Shown: positions 50,801 through 64,000, counted from the stretch's first letter. The stretch is DNA of 64,000 nucleotides from Onchocerca volvulus (GCA_000499405.2 HG738138.1:9794888-9858887), one strand, 5' to 3'. The notes: a model not told the origin generated them from the sequence alone. Translations and numbers: made by a program.

Positions 50801-53800
50801 GGTTTGTCTATCTATTTAGAAGGATATATATTACTTCGTGATTTATGATTTGATTTTGATGTTGGAATATGAAATAAAAGTTGAAATATACGAAAGGAAT
50901 ATATTCTATTGTACAATACATCATTACTTCTTCCTCAACTTCCATATCTTTTTATACTCAAATTCTTCAGCTTCTTCTTAACAAATTTTGTTAAAATAAA
51001 CAAAAAAAGACGTAACTTGGAAAGTTTTTTTTTTTTTTTTTTTTCACAGTCTTCTTATGATATATTCTTGCAAAATTGGGAAATAATTTGAAGTGAATAA
51101 TTGCAGGAGCTGGTGAAAGTGGAAAAAGCACAATACTCAAGCAAATGAGGTCTGTAATACACTAAATATATCAATAATATTTCTTTATTCTTTATTCGGT
51201 TTAACTTCAAAATCTTAGCAAGTATAAATTTGTACATAACATGGATTTTGAATAGTTTGAAATAAAATTATTAAAAAGCACAAGTCGTCAAGATTTGCCC
51301 CAAGCTCAACTGCTATCTTCATGTAGGGAATATTCGCATGCTTCGGCTTGACATGTACAAAATCATCTCTTTCCTTCTTTTTTTTTTTATATCATGTAAT
51401 AGCATTTATCAATACTTCTTCCTCCTCAAACTGGCATGAAGTTTTCAAGAAAATTGATAAAAATTATTGTTGCTAAAATGGGAGTGTCTTGAAAGTCCAG
51501 CAGAATTTTAGATAGAGTTCAAAAAAGTTCAGAGTAGACGATGGTTGTTTAAATATTATATGTGTTGTGTTTGTATTATTCAGGATATTGCATAAAGATG
51601 GATTTTCACAGCACGATCTGGAGATGATAAGACCAGTGGTTTATAGTAACTGTATACATTGCATGTTAGCAATCCTCAGAGCAATGTTTCATTTGCAAAT
51701 CGAATATGAAGATCCCGAAAGAATAGTTAGTTTCACAAATTCTTATTTGCGAAGGATGACATCTCATAGTAAGAACGGACTTAATGGCCAGTAGTGTAAC
51801 CTCTTTACTTCAGAATAGATTTTTTTCAATATTTCATTTTAAACCATCAAAAATGTAGTACAGCAGGAATGTTTGATTATAAATTTGTCAGAATCTTATG
51901 AGGAATTAAAAAAAAATTCATTTATGTTGGGGAAAAGTTATGTCACCGTATTCTTCCTGTCAGGGACTCATGATTTTATAGATTTCCCTTTATAGACAGC
52001 TGTGTTTGCAATCTTAAATGCTTATTAAAAATGAACCGATAAATTAGCGTATCACTTCCACATCGTCGTTCTAACCGATGATTTAGAGCAGAGCATCGTA
52101 TCTTTTACGATTGTTTATCGGAGACTGCATGATACTAGTCATGAAATCAAACTTCGCACTATAACCATCCGATTTTTATTAGCCAACATGTGTTAGCATG
52201 TTCTAAGTTTGCTGAATGTACTTGCAACATATGTGTTTTGATATTGTCCGACTGTTGCCTCGAATGTACTGAAAGTCAAATTTATATATATGTTTAATGA
52301 AAATTTCCATTCGCAGTTAACGAAATGGAAGTTGCTGTAGCGAGATATCAAGCTAGATAGCAATATATTTCAGTCATGACCGGATTTCATATCTCATAAA
52401 ATATTCTTTATAAAAGGCTAGCATTGTCCAAAAGATTATTAAAATATCCGGAAAGATGCGGGATTCCGGAACCATCATTCATTCCTCAATATTGCAGCAT
52501 GATAGTCAACTTGTATTTGCCACTGTTCATACTAACAAAGAAGAACTTGTTGAAGAGTTATCCGTAGCAATGCAGCGTCTTTGGGCTGATAGTGGTGTCA
52601 GAGAGTGTTATAAACGATCCAATGAATATCAGATCGATGATTCTGCCAAATAGTTCGTTCTTATTATATAAATTAATTTGCTTAGTAATTTCAATGTTAT
52701 CTGGTCAAATTTTGTTGATACTAAGAAGAATTTTGTTCATTTGTGCGATATTTTGCTGATAGATTTCAAAATGCTGAAACAGAATAAGAAGGGGCAGAAT
52801 GAGAATCACTGTCCAACTCCATTGTTAATAACAATCATTGGAATTTATTATGAAACAGTAAAATATTGCAGTTTCTTAGACAATTTACCGAGGTTAAGCT
52901 CCCCGAATTATTTACCAACAGAACAGGACTTGCTACGGACAAGAATTAAAACAACAGGAATAACTGAAGTACATTTCGAGCTCAAAGGACTTACGTTTAG
53001 GTAAATATTGTTAAATTTCCCGTACCAAAATCATCATCGGAAGCTTGGCCAGTAAATGAATGATACAAAAATAATTTGATCACAGGCATTGTTACCAAAG
53101 ACATGTTTAGGACTCAGATGGAGACGGAAGCGCAGCGGTTTCTGATGCCCATTTGTACCTCTGAACTATCACTCAGGTGCAGCAGTGTTATAAAGTAACC
53201 AAATAATTATTGGCAGGTAGTTGAGGAAGTATTTAATGAGTCGAAAGGAAACATGAACAGAAAATAACAATGAAAAATCTGGCTACAGTGAATGAGGATG
53301 TATTTCCAGATGATGATTTTATGGCACGATCCCTGGATGGTCTTTGAATAGAGTTAATAAAATCTGAAGAAGTCCTCGGCAAGAAGCATCTCTGTGCTGT
53401 ACTTTCTATTTACTGCTGTTTATTTGAAGTGCATGGATGAGTGCACTTCAATTGTTGTAATGCTCGTCACTACTGCACTAGATTCCATAATGTCAGCACT
53501 TAGTGATATATATAATGTGCGCTAGTCGATATTAGCGTTCCTTTTCCTGCTGATTATCTCGCAAGAGCCATTTATATCTTTTTTGATCAATATCTGTATT
53601 TAATGTTCCATTGTGGGGGCATAAATGCAAATATCGGTTTAATGGAATGAAATCCAATTTGAGAAATCCCTCTGTGAAATAAGGATGATAATAAATAACA
53701 CAAGAATTCTGAAAGTTTCCGGCAAATCAATAGGACGCCGCCATGTGTTGTTCGGTGAAACTGACAGTGTCAATCTGTCAGAGGTCGAATGAAATAGTTT

Positions 53801-55515
53801 AGCAGCAGTCCAATGTGCGACATGTTATCATCAGAAGTTAATTCAGCGACATTGAGATTATCCCTAATTGAACATTTAAAGAAATGAGTAAGGGAATAGA
53901 GAAATGATAGATTAAAATGGAAAAAACAAGTAATTAAAGAGAATGCTTCGCCAAAAAAAAAAAAAAAAAAGGAAAAAAATGAATAAAAAGTACAAAATCG
54001 CGTTTTTTTTGGCATGAATAAGGAAGTCTTTCGAATCACTGAAACTTTTATCAGCTCCCTTTTCATTTTGCTGTAATTATATAATTAAATTTATATAATT
54101 TCGCAGCGTTAAGTTTATTTTCAAATTTCCTGAAAAATTCTTTTAAAAATAATATATCGGTATTTATGTCATGGCAGATAGGCTCAATTACATTTTCAAA
54201 AAATTATGGTGCAGAAATGGTGGTGTAAAAATCATCTTCTTTAGGTTTACTGCTTACCATAAGAAATTCTTAGAAATTAACGAAGGAAAGAAAGTTAATC
54301 AGTATGGAAATTTCTGAGTTTAATTTCAGAGTAATCGATGTTGGCGGACAACGTTCTGAGAGGAAGAAATGGATACATTGCTTTGATAATGTAAATGCAA
54401 TTATATTTATATCATCATTATCTGAATATGATCAAACATTACGAGAAGATAATTGCACGGTATCTCAATTTTTGGTATCACTTAGACAATAATCCATTTT
54501 CGCAACTGATCGCAAAGTGCTTAAAGTTGAAATATCAATCACTAGAAAAACTGTTTCATAGTAGCTATGGAAATGGTTAATTTTGTTAATTTCAAATTCA
54601 ACTGATGCTAGAAAATTTTACGAAATTCAGTTGAAGTCTTCCGGATGATTGTTTAAATTTAATGGAGTTTACAATGAGATGAACAATGAAAAGCATCAAG
54701 GCAAGGAAGCATTCCGTGGAAAAAATAGCAATTACCTGTACTGTAATAATAAGTTTGTTGCAGAATCGAATGCATGAAAGTCTGAAACTTTTCGACTCAA
54801 TATGTAATAGTCCGTGGTTCGCCGATATCCATTTCATCTTATTTTTAAATAAAAAGGACCTATTCGCTGAAAAAATAACCCGATCGCCTTTAACGATATG
54901 TTTTCCGGAATACAAAGGTTTGTTATGTATTTATTATGTGATAATATCTTCCATGCAACTTTCTAGCTTAAAAATTAATTGATATATTGCAGGACAGCAG
55001 AATCAAACAGAATGCATCAATTATATACAGTGGAAATTTGAACAACTTAATAGGTTTTAAATTTTACTGATTCTTGTCAAATTTATAGGCAATTTATGTA
55101 AATTTAAAAAATAAAAAATGAAAAAATGAAAATTATAAAATTATTTAACATTTTGTTTTTTTTTATAGCACTCATAAAATGTTCAAGCTAATAAATGGTA
55201 TTAAAATTTTGTATTATTGTGACGTGAATACAATTGATTTGAAAGATTAATTCTTCATGTTTCAATAATGGAATATTAAATCTTGAAAAATTTATGCCCA
55301 CAAGGGAAGAGCTGAATGTGCACATCAATATTAATATGACATGATCTTTATCTTTTGAAAAATCAGATTGATCCATAACGCATTTCAGATCTCCACAGCG
55401 AGAAATATATTGTCATCACACATGCGCCACGGACACGAACAATGTGCAGTTTGTTTTGGATGCTTGCCTGGATATGATCATTGCCAGAAATTTGAAATCA
55501 ATGGGACTTTGCTAA
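47836..55515 (+). CDS. Heterotrimeric G-protein alpha subunit (nematode GPA-type)
   Basis: Nine exons agree in phase: 47836-47953, 51107-51149, 51584-51725, 52498-52652, 52872-53000, 54330-54459, 54764-54917, 54993-55053 and 55389-55515, giving 352 residues, the normal length. MGHC at the start gives myristoylation (Gly2) and palmitoylation (Cys4) sites. All guanine-nucleotide motifs are present: P-loop GAGESGKST (40-48), switch I RTRIKTTG with catalytic Arg177, switch [14 protein letters not shown] with catalytic Gln203, NKKD (268-271) and TCATDT (322-327). The helical domain (residues about 60-170) is more divergent than the Ras-like core but ends in the conserved RLWADSGV and [12 protein letters not shown]. 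The C-terminus is LKSMGLC, so the pertussis-toxin Cys at position -4 is Met here. It acts at the inner plasma membrane between a seven-span receptor and effectors. Intron 1 is over 3 kb. Which GPA subunit it corresponds to is not decided; the core resembles the Gi/o side. Confidence 0.93.
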
Positions 55516-58190
55516 GAGATATACTTCCGGTTATTTCTGCATTGAGAACTTGCATTTTGGTCCATTAGCATGTTGTCGCTTCGTGCTTCATTGCAATGCT
55601 GAAACAGCGAGGTATATTTCTCGCAAAATCCAGTTGTTCATTTCGAATGATGGCCAAACTTTATTTCCGTATGGCTCCTAGAATTACCAATTAATGTTGA
55701 AATATGGAGGAAATGAACTATATTTTAGTTACTTATGTTTTACTTGCTGCATAGTACAGGTAAATCACATGCCGGAAATAAATAATCCTGCTACTCTTCA
55801 TTTTAAAAGGATTTTTATAGATTTCATTCGGTAGCCTAACTGAACTCAAGTGAATATTTTTTTTGGATACTGTCATGTGTTTGCTGCCGCAATTATTTAT
55901 TCAAAATTAGTAGCTTATGAAATTTTTTAAATCAATATTGTTGGACTCAGCGAAACTGCGCGATATAAAAGCTTGAACTGGGAAGTCTGAAAAGATGAGA
56001 GGATGATACTGTTAATCCGAAGTTATTCGCTTGGCATAACATCTGATTATAACTAATCAGAGTACAAAACGACTGGTCACAGTGATATCAGTTAACTATC
56101 AGGTCTATTTGAAATCACTGAATTGATACTATACATTTATCAATTAATTTCTATTTTTTATTGTTGCGATGACTATTCTGTTATAAATGCTTTCTACTGT
56201 TTATTATTACTTGCACTTATTTTCCTCTTTTTTTCCGTCTGATAAATATGCGATCTCATTACTGAATATTCCACAATATTTTTGATTCCCAATTGTCATT
56301 TTTTTTTTTTTTTTGTCACTGTCGTTGTGACATAACTGTACATTTGTGCGCTTGTTCCTTCATATTACTGTTATTGAAAATATTTATTGGTAAAATGGCT
56401 CAAATGATGCTTAGTTGTTTATATTATCCAATTCAGAGCATTCATACTACTAAAATTTATCATCTAAATGAATCGCATATTCCCATACTTATTATGAAGG
56501 TGAAATTGTTGGTGAAAATTACTAGTACTAAAATCAAGTAACAAATTAACTCTACTTCTTATGATTAGACATCAAAGTACCGTTTAAATCAAATTACAGT
56601 TTAAAATCTCAGCAAAATTAATAAGAAATTGTTAACCACTTATTGAATTCACTTAGATTTGTTGTGCCTGTGAATTATATCTACAATGCTTACTATATCA
56701 GCATCATCGTTATTTTAACGATCCATATATGACTATTTAATCATTTTCAGTTTTTCCTTACTGAATTTGACAAATACTTTCAAAAGACATTTCCATTATA
56801 TGTTAAGAATCACAAACCAAATAACTGTTCAAAAAGCAGCAGTGACTATTTAAACATCGCTTTAAAAGCTAGTTTTGGTAAATTGAATGCAGATATTGTG
56901 CTACAGAAAATATTCGTTTAATTATTAACAGTTTGACTGATTCATTATTTCGTCAAAGTGCTTCAAATATCCAAGATATTAAGTTTAGGAATTTTTGCTA
57001 TGATTCTATGCAAATGTTTATTATGAGATTTTTATAGTCATAGGCATTATTAAGTAAAAAATTTTTATAAATTGTTAGATTTCAATTTCAGAATATGATC
57101 ATGAAGAACTTTAATCTTCTTTCTCCAGTTACTTCATTGATTCATCTATCCCTGATATGTTAGGTTACTGGTGACTCATTTTAGATTTTTTCCTTACTTC
57201 TTCAACTATTATGTCTACATATCGTTTCTGTGTTTCATTTAAACATTAATAATTATTTTCCGTCTACATAGATTGATACTCATTCAGCGTTGGTTAATAT
57301 GCACAACTATACAAATTAAGCAGGAGGCGAATGTTAAAGGAAATCTTTTACTTCTCTAATCTCTCAGGATCATTTTTTGCATAATTTTTAGGATTTTTTT
57401 TTTTGAAACCAACTCGTAGAAGAGTTTTTTTTGAAGTGACTGAAGAAGTTTGAGAAAAGAAGGCGTGAGAAGAGATTTGATTGGTACACATCTGGCTTCA
57501 GTTAAACATGTTGGCTCCATCTTACCGATTCCTTTAAAGCCAATGAAACGGAGTATGATGCAAAAGAGCCGAGGAGCTGTTGGCATTATGCATAGACACA
57601 TACACACTCATCGGTTGACGCGTTACGCGACAAATTCACTGCCCAACAAATGACCATTTGCAGTTAAACTCAATGCTTACATTCAACTTGCACGCAAGCC
57701 TCATTTTGTCAATATGTTCCATCTGTCTCACTCTAGGCCTTTTTTGCTAGTCTTATTTTGTTGCCCACTTTATCACACTGCTGCTGTGTTTGTCACCAAC
57801 ATCTTAGTACGTTATCTACGCCTTACTTCCTCTTTTAATGCGGTTTAGATATCCTTCCGCTCAGCAATATCTGCTTGTTTATAATTTGTGATTATATTGC
57901 TAGCACATTTATAATCATGACAAACATATTTAAAATTATACAGATATGACGTAAACAAAAATTTGTTAGCAGTTCAATTTTTATTTCATATATCTGACTG
58001 ATTTCACGTTACTTATATCAAAGTTTACCGATCTTATATTACAGCGTTGTATATCTTTTTCTATTTTACATCAGTTTACTTTTCTAATTACTATAATTTT
58101 TTTTCATTCCAGAAAACACCGTTAGAAATCAATTTTATCTGCTTGCTGAATTGAATTTATCTTTTTCAATGCGTTTTTGTTGCACTCTTC
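55516..58190. other. Intergenic, nothing recognised
   Basis: AT-rich, with T tracts. Frames at 56293-56541 and 57356-57653 show no motif or splice support. Confidence 0.4.
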
Positions 58191-58382
58191 ATGTGCCATT
58201 CTTTTTTTTTTACCTTGATAGTTTTGTGCATTTTACAATTATTTTTCATGATTTGCTCATTACCTAATCCAGAATTAGTATATAGGTATCATTTACCAGA
58301 AACTAGCACCTACGGCTTTTGTAACATTATTTTGTTTTTTAAATCAGCAATTGATGAAATGGTATTAAAACTTGATGATTAG
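58191..58382 (+). CDS. Possible small secreted peptide (63 aa)
   Basis: A single open frame starts with a hydrophobic stretch that would serve as a signal peptide (TLIVLCILQLFFMICS), followed by about 40 residues (LPNPELVYRYHLPETS and on) with one Cys. There is no acceptor close to the ATG, no homology that I recognise and the region is T-rich, so chance is quite possible. Confidence 0.2.
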   Translation: MCHSFFFTLIVLCILQLFFMICSLPNPELVYRYHLPETSTYGFCNIILFFKSAIDEMVLKLDD

Positions 58383-61020
58383 TTCCGTAATCAACTATTG
58401 AGTGAAACTTTTAATTTCAATAATTCAGCAAGTTATGGCATATATACCATATATGAAAGCAGAGAGTAGAATGTTAGCAGCTGAATACTCTAATTTACTA
58501 TTAAATTGATTTTTCTGTTTCTAACTTTTTAATTCATTACTAAATTAATGCTTAGCAATAGAGAAGGTGCATTTATTTCGCATAGAAAAAAATTACTAAT
58601 ATTACTTTATACGAATTGATTTAGATGCATTTTGTTCGAGTTACTCGAATTTGTTATCAGAGTCCTATTATATGTAAACTATACGACATCTCCAAAATGT
58701 CAACTTCAAATAATTGCTCTTGTTCTGGCATTATTGTTCGGACCCAGAATTCTAATATTTATCTTATGGTCAGCTAACTGAAATGGAGTTCTTCCTATTA
58801 TCAACATCAGAACTAATAGTAATAAAACATGAATTCTCTTAGTTGAGGACAGAATTTTAAATCTCATTCGAAGTAGTTCTCGATACTTCAATGCTTCTAC
58901 TACAGTTCTAAAGAAACATTCAGAGAATAACGAGCAATGTTCTTGCCCAAGAAGGAGTTATTCAGTACAAAGCTAATTTGTGCGCTTTTTCAAGATATGC
59001 ATGCCAAAGTTTGTCCCTAGGCGACCCTTTAAACAAGGACCATCAAGAACGGATCAAAGGATATTCAACTAACGACGTTGTGTCAGAAAGCTGCTCATCT
59101 TGCTTAGCTTTTACGAAACTTTTACGAAAATTAGTTGGTGACTGCTTAAATATTTTTCCCTCAGTATAGAAACTTATTGCCACTGTGATCGATAATCCTA
59201 AATGATTCTACTGATGAAGGTTCTTTAAATCTCGAAAAAAATAGAAGTTGTAGGCAAGGGGTGCCGACCGATATATTTTATTTCAAACTTATACGAACAA
59301 GAAATGTTCCAAAATTGTCTCTTCCATTTTCAATTTTATCATGATATATCTATTTGTCGTAATATTGTTAGAAGACACAGTAATTGCTTTCTATTTTCAT
59401 GTGGATTTATAAAAAGTTAGGAAGAATTTGCTTCTTTATTTCCGATGATATTATGGCTTAAAATAAATGCACAACTTTCGTTGATGTTTTTCTCAGCAAA
59501 ACATTGTTTTAACAGTAATTATTTCTGAAAAACATCGTTTTAACAGTAATTGTGATAAATATCTTTAAAAAAGTGCGTTTTGATGAAAATGTCCCGACAG
59601 AAGTATGATACAATATTTTATTGCTCATATGCCTCTTTTTTTTAACTCAACAATAATGGTACTGTGAATGATACTTTTTTGGGATCTGAAAGATTACATA
59701 TTTTTTAATTGTTGCATCTCCAGAACTCCCATGCATTTCTCCTAAAATTAATCATTTCAATTAAATCCATAATTAGTAGACTGACTTTATGTAGTCTGCA
59801 TTTCTGAATTAGGACAAAAGTGTGTTTTTTTTTTTTTTTTTTTGGTCTAGCAAAATTTTGCGTATCAAAATCTTCGAAAGATTCAACTGTTAATAGTTTT
59901 ATGTTTTATTGCTTCTAAAGAGAATTAATTTCTCGTTTTATTCCACCTGAGAAACAAAATTTGATTTATCGATTTCTTTTCGAGACTAGAAATTGTTCAG
60001 ACAATAGGGAAAGTAAGTAGAAAGAAATATATATTAGTTTTGTTTCGAAGAAAATGCTTATGAATTATTGGTGAGGGATGGGAGAGATGATAATTAGATG
60101 GAGCAAAACGAGAATGATATGTTGCGTATAGGATAGCGCGACATCTATTATATTCTGCAAGTTTCGGATACTCTTCTGATGATGCACGAAAAGATAAGAA
60201 GCTGGGCTGCACTGAAATTTGTTTTCTTTAATTCTCATTCCTTATTTACTAACTCATTCTTTGTTCTTTCTCTTTTCTTTATAGAGGGAATAACTTCAAA
60301 ATGTTAAAGCTTCTCTTACTCCTTTTATTGTATCACTAATGACTCAACAATTCTATATTTAGTATCTTCATTTACGGCTTTGACTGAAGATTTGAGATGA
60401 CTGATTGTCACTACTTAAGCCGAGTAAAAAAACTGTCGCATGAAATTGCGTGAACTAAATCGCATGAATCATGCGAAGAGAAAGGCATTTTACGACATGG
60501 AATACGATAAAAGCACTATTCACCCAGGCTCTTCAGCGATCACCTCACTACCACTGCAGACTGAGTTTTTGAATTGAAGGTTGTCAACTTATTTGGTCAT
60601 TTTTTTTGCTTTTTTCATATTGGGATGACAATACAATTTCATTCCCACTCATTATTTGATCAAAAAATGGAAAGAGAATGTCGAGAAGGTCTTTCTTTTT
60701 TATCATCGAAGAATGATAAAAGTATTCACCTGGATAAAAACTGTGACCAGCATATTGCTGCAAAAATGTGTTCTGTTAAAATTTTCATAAAACTAAATGA
60801 CTTTCATAAATCATTTTAAAAAATACGAGGAAATATATTTTAATTTAGTATTAATTGAAAAACAATAGTGAACCAAGATGTTGTTTTTCGTATTCGTTTA
60901 TTTTATAAGTTTCTAGTGCCACTCTTTCATTCCTTCCACACTTTTCATTAGCTATCTTCCATACTGATTTCCACTCCATTTGCGAAAATATTGATGGAGA
61001 AGAGAAAATAGTTTGAAATT
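58383..61020. other. Intergenic, weak minus-strand peptide frame
   Basis: No supported gene. A minus-strand frame at 58891-58706 has a hydrophobic run (IHVLLLLVLMLIIG) that resembles a signal peptide, but no motif or splice support. A short direct duplication around TTTTAACAGTAATT lies near 59506-59555. Confidence 0.35.
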
Positions 61021-61111
61021 TTATTTGCGAACTAGCTGGCCCGGCCATGCTCCGCATGGCCGACCCAGCTATCTATGGGGGCCGACCATGCTTCGCGTGT
61101 CCGGCTCCAGC
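61021..61111 (-). mobile_element. Helitron-type hairpin terminus (two units)
   Basis: The sequence AACTAGCTGGCCCGGCCATG runs into a perfect hairpin, GGCCATGC (61043-61050) with GCATGGCC (61054-61061) around TCC. A second, worn copy (GGCCGACCATGCTTCGCGTG, 61081 on) follows. On the minus strand this reads as a GC-rich hairpin followed by CTAGTT, the form of Helitron/Helentron 3' ends. Confidence 0.5.
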
Positions 61112-63294
61112 TAATCTATATAAATAGAAATGTCAATGTTCGTTTGTTCAAAATCTTAAACCTCCCAAGTTCTTAAACACGCACATTATCTATATTCGAA
61201 ATCTTAAATATCGGAAAGTCCTTAACCTATTGCTTTGAAATTTTGACACAAAATTGCAGTCGAATATGCGCGTGTTTTTAACTACTCATCGATTGATTTC
61301 AAATTTTTATACACGTTGCATTCAATGGGGAAATGCTTTTAAATAATTAAGGCGATCAATTCAAACTTTTCGCTTGTTTTTTGCTTTGTGAGGAATGTAA
61401 TTCGTTTATTTTTTGCTTTGTGGGGAATGTAGTTGCGTTGCACAAATGTCGAGGTCAGGATAGTGTATAATCAAATATTTTGTTCAAACAATTTAAGGAN
61501 GTTGATCTAAACCACACAACTGTAAGGATTTTTCTCTGAGCTATGTTGATCGTGAATGCAAACGTCTATCAAATTGGGAATTGCAATCTCTTAAATTGAA
61601 ATAACGTATCCATTGGAATCATAAGAAATTCTGACACAACCTTGTATTCGAATAGATCATCATTTTTATATAGATATGCTTATTAAATATATATATATAT
61701 ATTTTTCATTTATAATCATCTCGAAACTGCAATAGTTTATCTTGCGCTATTAATACTTATGAAGACGCGGAACGAAATGGATTCAAAAAATTCCTTATTG
61801 TTTATTATTAATTATCTTTATTTATTATTNGTGGAGTCAAAAAATTCCTTATTATTTATTATTAATTATCTTTATTTATTATTATTTACCATTATTATTA
61901 TTTATCATTAATTATTATTTATTGCGCAGCAGTAAGAAATCAATAATATCAATAAAACAAATCTAATGACAAATTTATAAAATAAAAGAGGAGAAAACGA
62001 CTAAAGGGAAAAAAAACCTGAGTCGAAATATTGAACTGCTCTTATTGAAATCCCTATTCAAAAAAATGATAGAAAAGGGAGCCTTTGTTAGTGCGTGATG
62101 ATGATGCGTTTTTATTGGCGCGCGACGGTCATCGACATTGACCCTAGTTGAGGGTTACAAAGAAATGATTAAAAATTATTTATTGCGCTGCTCTTATTCA
62201 AATCCCTATTTAAAATGATAGAAAAGGGCGCCCTTAGTGCACGTTGATGATGCGTTTTTGTTGGCGCGCGACGGTCATCGACATTGACCCTAGTTGAGGG
62301 TTACAAAGAAATGCTTAAAACTTATTTATTGCGCAAGAGTAAAAAATCAGTAGTATCAATAAAACAAATCTAATGATAAATTTATTAAATGAAAAAGAAG
62401 AAAACGACATAAAGGGGAAAAAAGACGAGTTGGTGTATTAAACCATTATCGTTGAAATCCCTATTTAAAAAGTGATAGAAAAGGGTGCCTTTGTTGGCGC
62501 GCTAGGGTAATCGACATTGACCTTAGTTGAGGGTTACAAAGGATTAGCTAATTGTTTGTTATTATTCAGTATTTATTGTTTATTATTATTTATTATTATT
62601 CAGCATTCTGTATTATTATTCATTATTATTTATTAGTTATAATTTATCACTATCATTATTTATTATTATTTATCATTTAATATTAATTATTATTTATTAC
62701 GCAACAGTAAAAAATCAACAATATTAGTAAACCAAATCTAATGATAAATTTATAAAATAAAAAAGAAGAAAACGACTGAAAGAGAAAACTAAAAAAAAAC
62801 CCGTGTCGGAGCATTAAACCGCTCCCGTTGCCATCTTATACAAAATGATAGAAAGGGCGCCCTTGTTAGCGCGCGATGATGATGTGCACTTATTGGCGCG
62901 CGACGGTCATCACATTGAACCCAGTTTAATTTCTATTATTATTGCTAACCGCATCTTTTACCCAAGAAGAAGAGAGAGATATGGGGGGAAAAATGAGAAT
63001 GGCAGAAAAAAAGATAGGCGGAGGCTAACCGTATCTTTTACTCAAGAAGAAAGATGGGAGAAAAAAGGAGAATAACAGAAAAAAAGGTAGGCGGATCCAA
63101 TAAACTCCAACTCCTCACCTATTTTCAGTTTTCACGGACGTGACACGTGAAAAAACGTAACCATATTTACTTATGAAGAAGGTCGGCTGGAGTAGAAGGT
63201 TGTGCCAAAATTTGAAAAAAATCGGTTGAGAATTTACTGGAGATCGGGCGTGAGTAACAGGTAGCATTTACATTTTTATTTATATATAGATTAA
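61112..63294. mobile_element. Composite repeat element with inverted ends
   Basis: The left end TAATCTATATAAATAGAAAT (61112) is the reverse complement of the right end ATTTTTATTTATATATAGAT (to 63292), with weaker pairing further in. Internal DNA has a long (TTA)n-type low-complexity region and three to four tandem units (listed separately). The 5' Helitron form TCTATATA-AAAATG is suggested by both ends, facing each other. The truncated copy at 1-661 shares both arms. Two N positions (61500, 61830) mark unresolved bases. The 76-codon frame at 62845-63075 lies within it and is not a gene. Confidence 0.55.
61925..62935 (+). repeat. Tandem units within the composite element
   Basis: The block CTATTTAAAATGATAGAAAAGG ... 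GGCGCGCGACGGTCATCGAC ... GACCCTAGTTGAGGGTTACA occurs at about 62034-62170, 62189-62320, 62441-62545 and 62809-62935. A companion block, AATATCAATAAAACAAATCT followed by AATGA(C/T)AAATTTATAAAAT, precedes it at about 61930, 62338 and 62707. The two blocks together form a unit of roughly 370-400 bases. GC-rich words in an AT-rich host make the array distinctive. Confidence 0.75.
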
Positions 63295-64000
63295 GCACAA
63301 GAAACACCGTACTATACCAGAGCAATGAATGAGTTGTTTTCTCCGAATTACTACTTGTAAAAAGTGGTTACAGTCTCTCTGGATAATGCTACCGTTTGGT
63401 GCAATTTCACCGGAACTAAAACAGTAATGATTGCTTTGCTATCGCAGCAATGACAACCACGGGACAAGTGATAAGGATATTCTTTAGAAAAGAAGTGAAA
63501 ATGATAACAGCATGAGTATATGCTGTACTGAAATAAAATTGCTTCATTTGCCTCTTTTCATGTTATCAGAAGGATATCTAAGAGTTGCAGGAGTAGTATT
63601 TTGCCCACTGATTGTTTATTAAATGGTCACAACAAGAATAAAATCGTTTCGTATGCGAAAACATCACATCAAGTCTAATTTCTGATCCTTTTCAACAATT
63701 TACATTACTGCTGCAATGTGATTATTTACGAATGTCATCCTCGCAACAACACACTGCCTTGGATCGCAAAGATTACCTCAATTGCACTGGTTTTACCTTT
63801 TTTTTTTTTTTTTTTCAATTAATTGATAAGGGCATGAAAGGAAAATTTAAGGAATGTTTATAAAAATTTATCGAATCGTTGACCAGTGGTACTTCCTTTA
63901 ATATAACATTCCGATATTTCCGAAACCGAGGTTTTATATGTATAAGTATAAAGAATTGGTAGCATTTCGAATGTGCGGGTGACAAGATCCGAAAAAGATG
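63295..64000. other. Intergenic, nothing recognised
   Basis: AT-rich with a T tract at 63799-63816. No exon-like frame. Confidence 0.4.

Noticed and set aside
57356..57653. Overlapping frames on both strands
   Set aside because: Mirror-image frames without motifs; no splice support.

Overview
This window is AT-rich eukaryotic nuclear DNA. It has short exons split by introns, frequent AG splice acceptors placed just before start codons (the layout expected for spliced-leader trans-splicing), and proteins that fit a parasitic nematode. A fragment of alphaproteobacterial-type (Wolbachia-like) malate dehydrogenase lies in nuclear context, which points to a filarial worm, but the species cannot be named from the sequence. 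All gene models were built by hand from reading frame, splice signals, phase agreement between exons and remembered family signatures; no database was searched.

Layout. 1-661: truncated copy of a repeat family seen again at 61-63.3 kb. 1.28-2.05 kb (-): exons of a nicotinic-type ligand-gated channel with an in-frame stop, so a pseudogene. 3.80-4.17 kb (-) and 35.94-36.40 kb (+): two related LTR-like elements. 6.08-9.22 kb (-): a secreted eight-cysteine protein with Thr/Asn/Ser-rich repeats; an intron of it holds a near-ideal 63-nt hairpin. 11.63-14.30 kb (+): a four-span membrane protein of claudin/stargazin type. 14.3-22.3 kb: long intergenic stretch with a hairpin, a GC-raised island and a degenerate tandem repeat. 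22.29-27.10 kb (-): complete LARGE-type bifunctional glycosyltransferase (14 exons). 27.9-28.4 kb: foldback element. 28.72-28.94 kb (+): bacterial-type mdh fragment. 29.12-29.46 kb (-): broken mitochondrial L12-like gene. 32.25-33.85 kb (+): orphan secreted protein. 36.85-40.51 kb (+): PRCC-family nuclear protein (9 exons). 42.06-42.33 kb (-): frameshifted coding remnant. 43.14-44.88 kb (+): orphan single-pass membrane protein. 47.84-55.52 kb (+): G-protein alpha subunit (9 exons). 61.0-63.3 kb: composite Helitron-like repeat with inverted ends and internal tandem units.

The genes do not form an operon or a shared pathway. Two encode signalling or receptor-type functions (G alpha; claudin/stargazin-like), one builds extracellular-matrix glycans (LARGE), one is a nuclear or splicing-associated factor (PRCC), and three (Cys-rich repeat protein, 202-aa secreted protein, 249-aa membrane protein) are secretory-pathway proteins that I do not recognise. 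The most notable unexplained items are the Cys-rich repeat protein with its intronic hairpin, the LTR pair whose middle parts differ in sequence but keep a series of hairpins, and the bacterial mdh fragment beside the foldback element.
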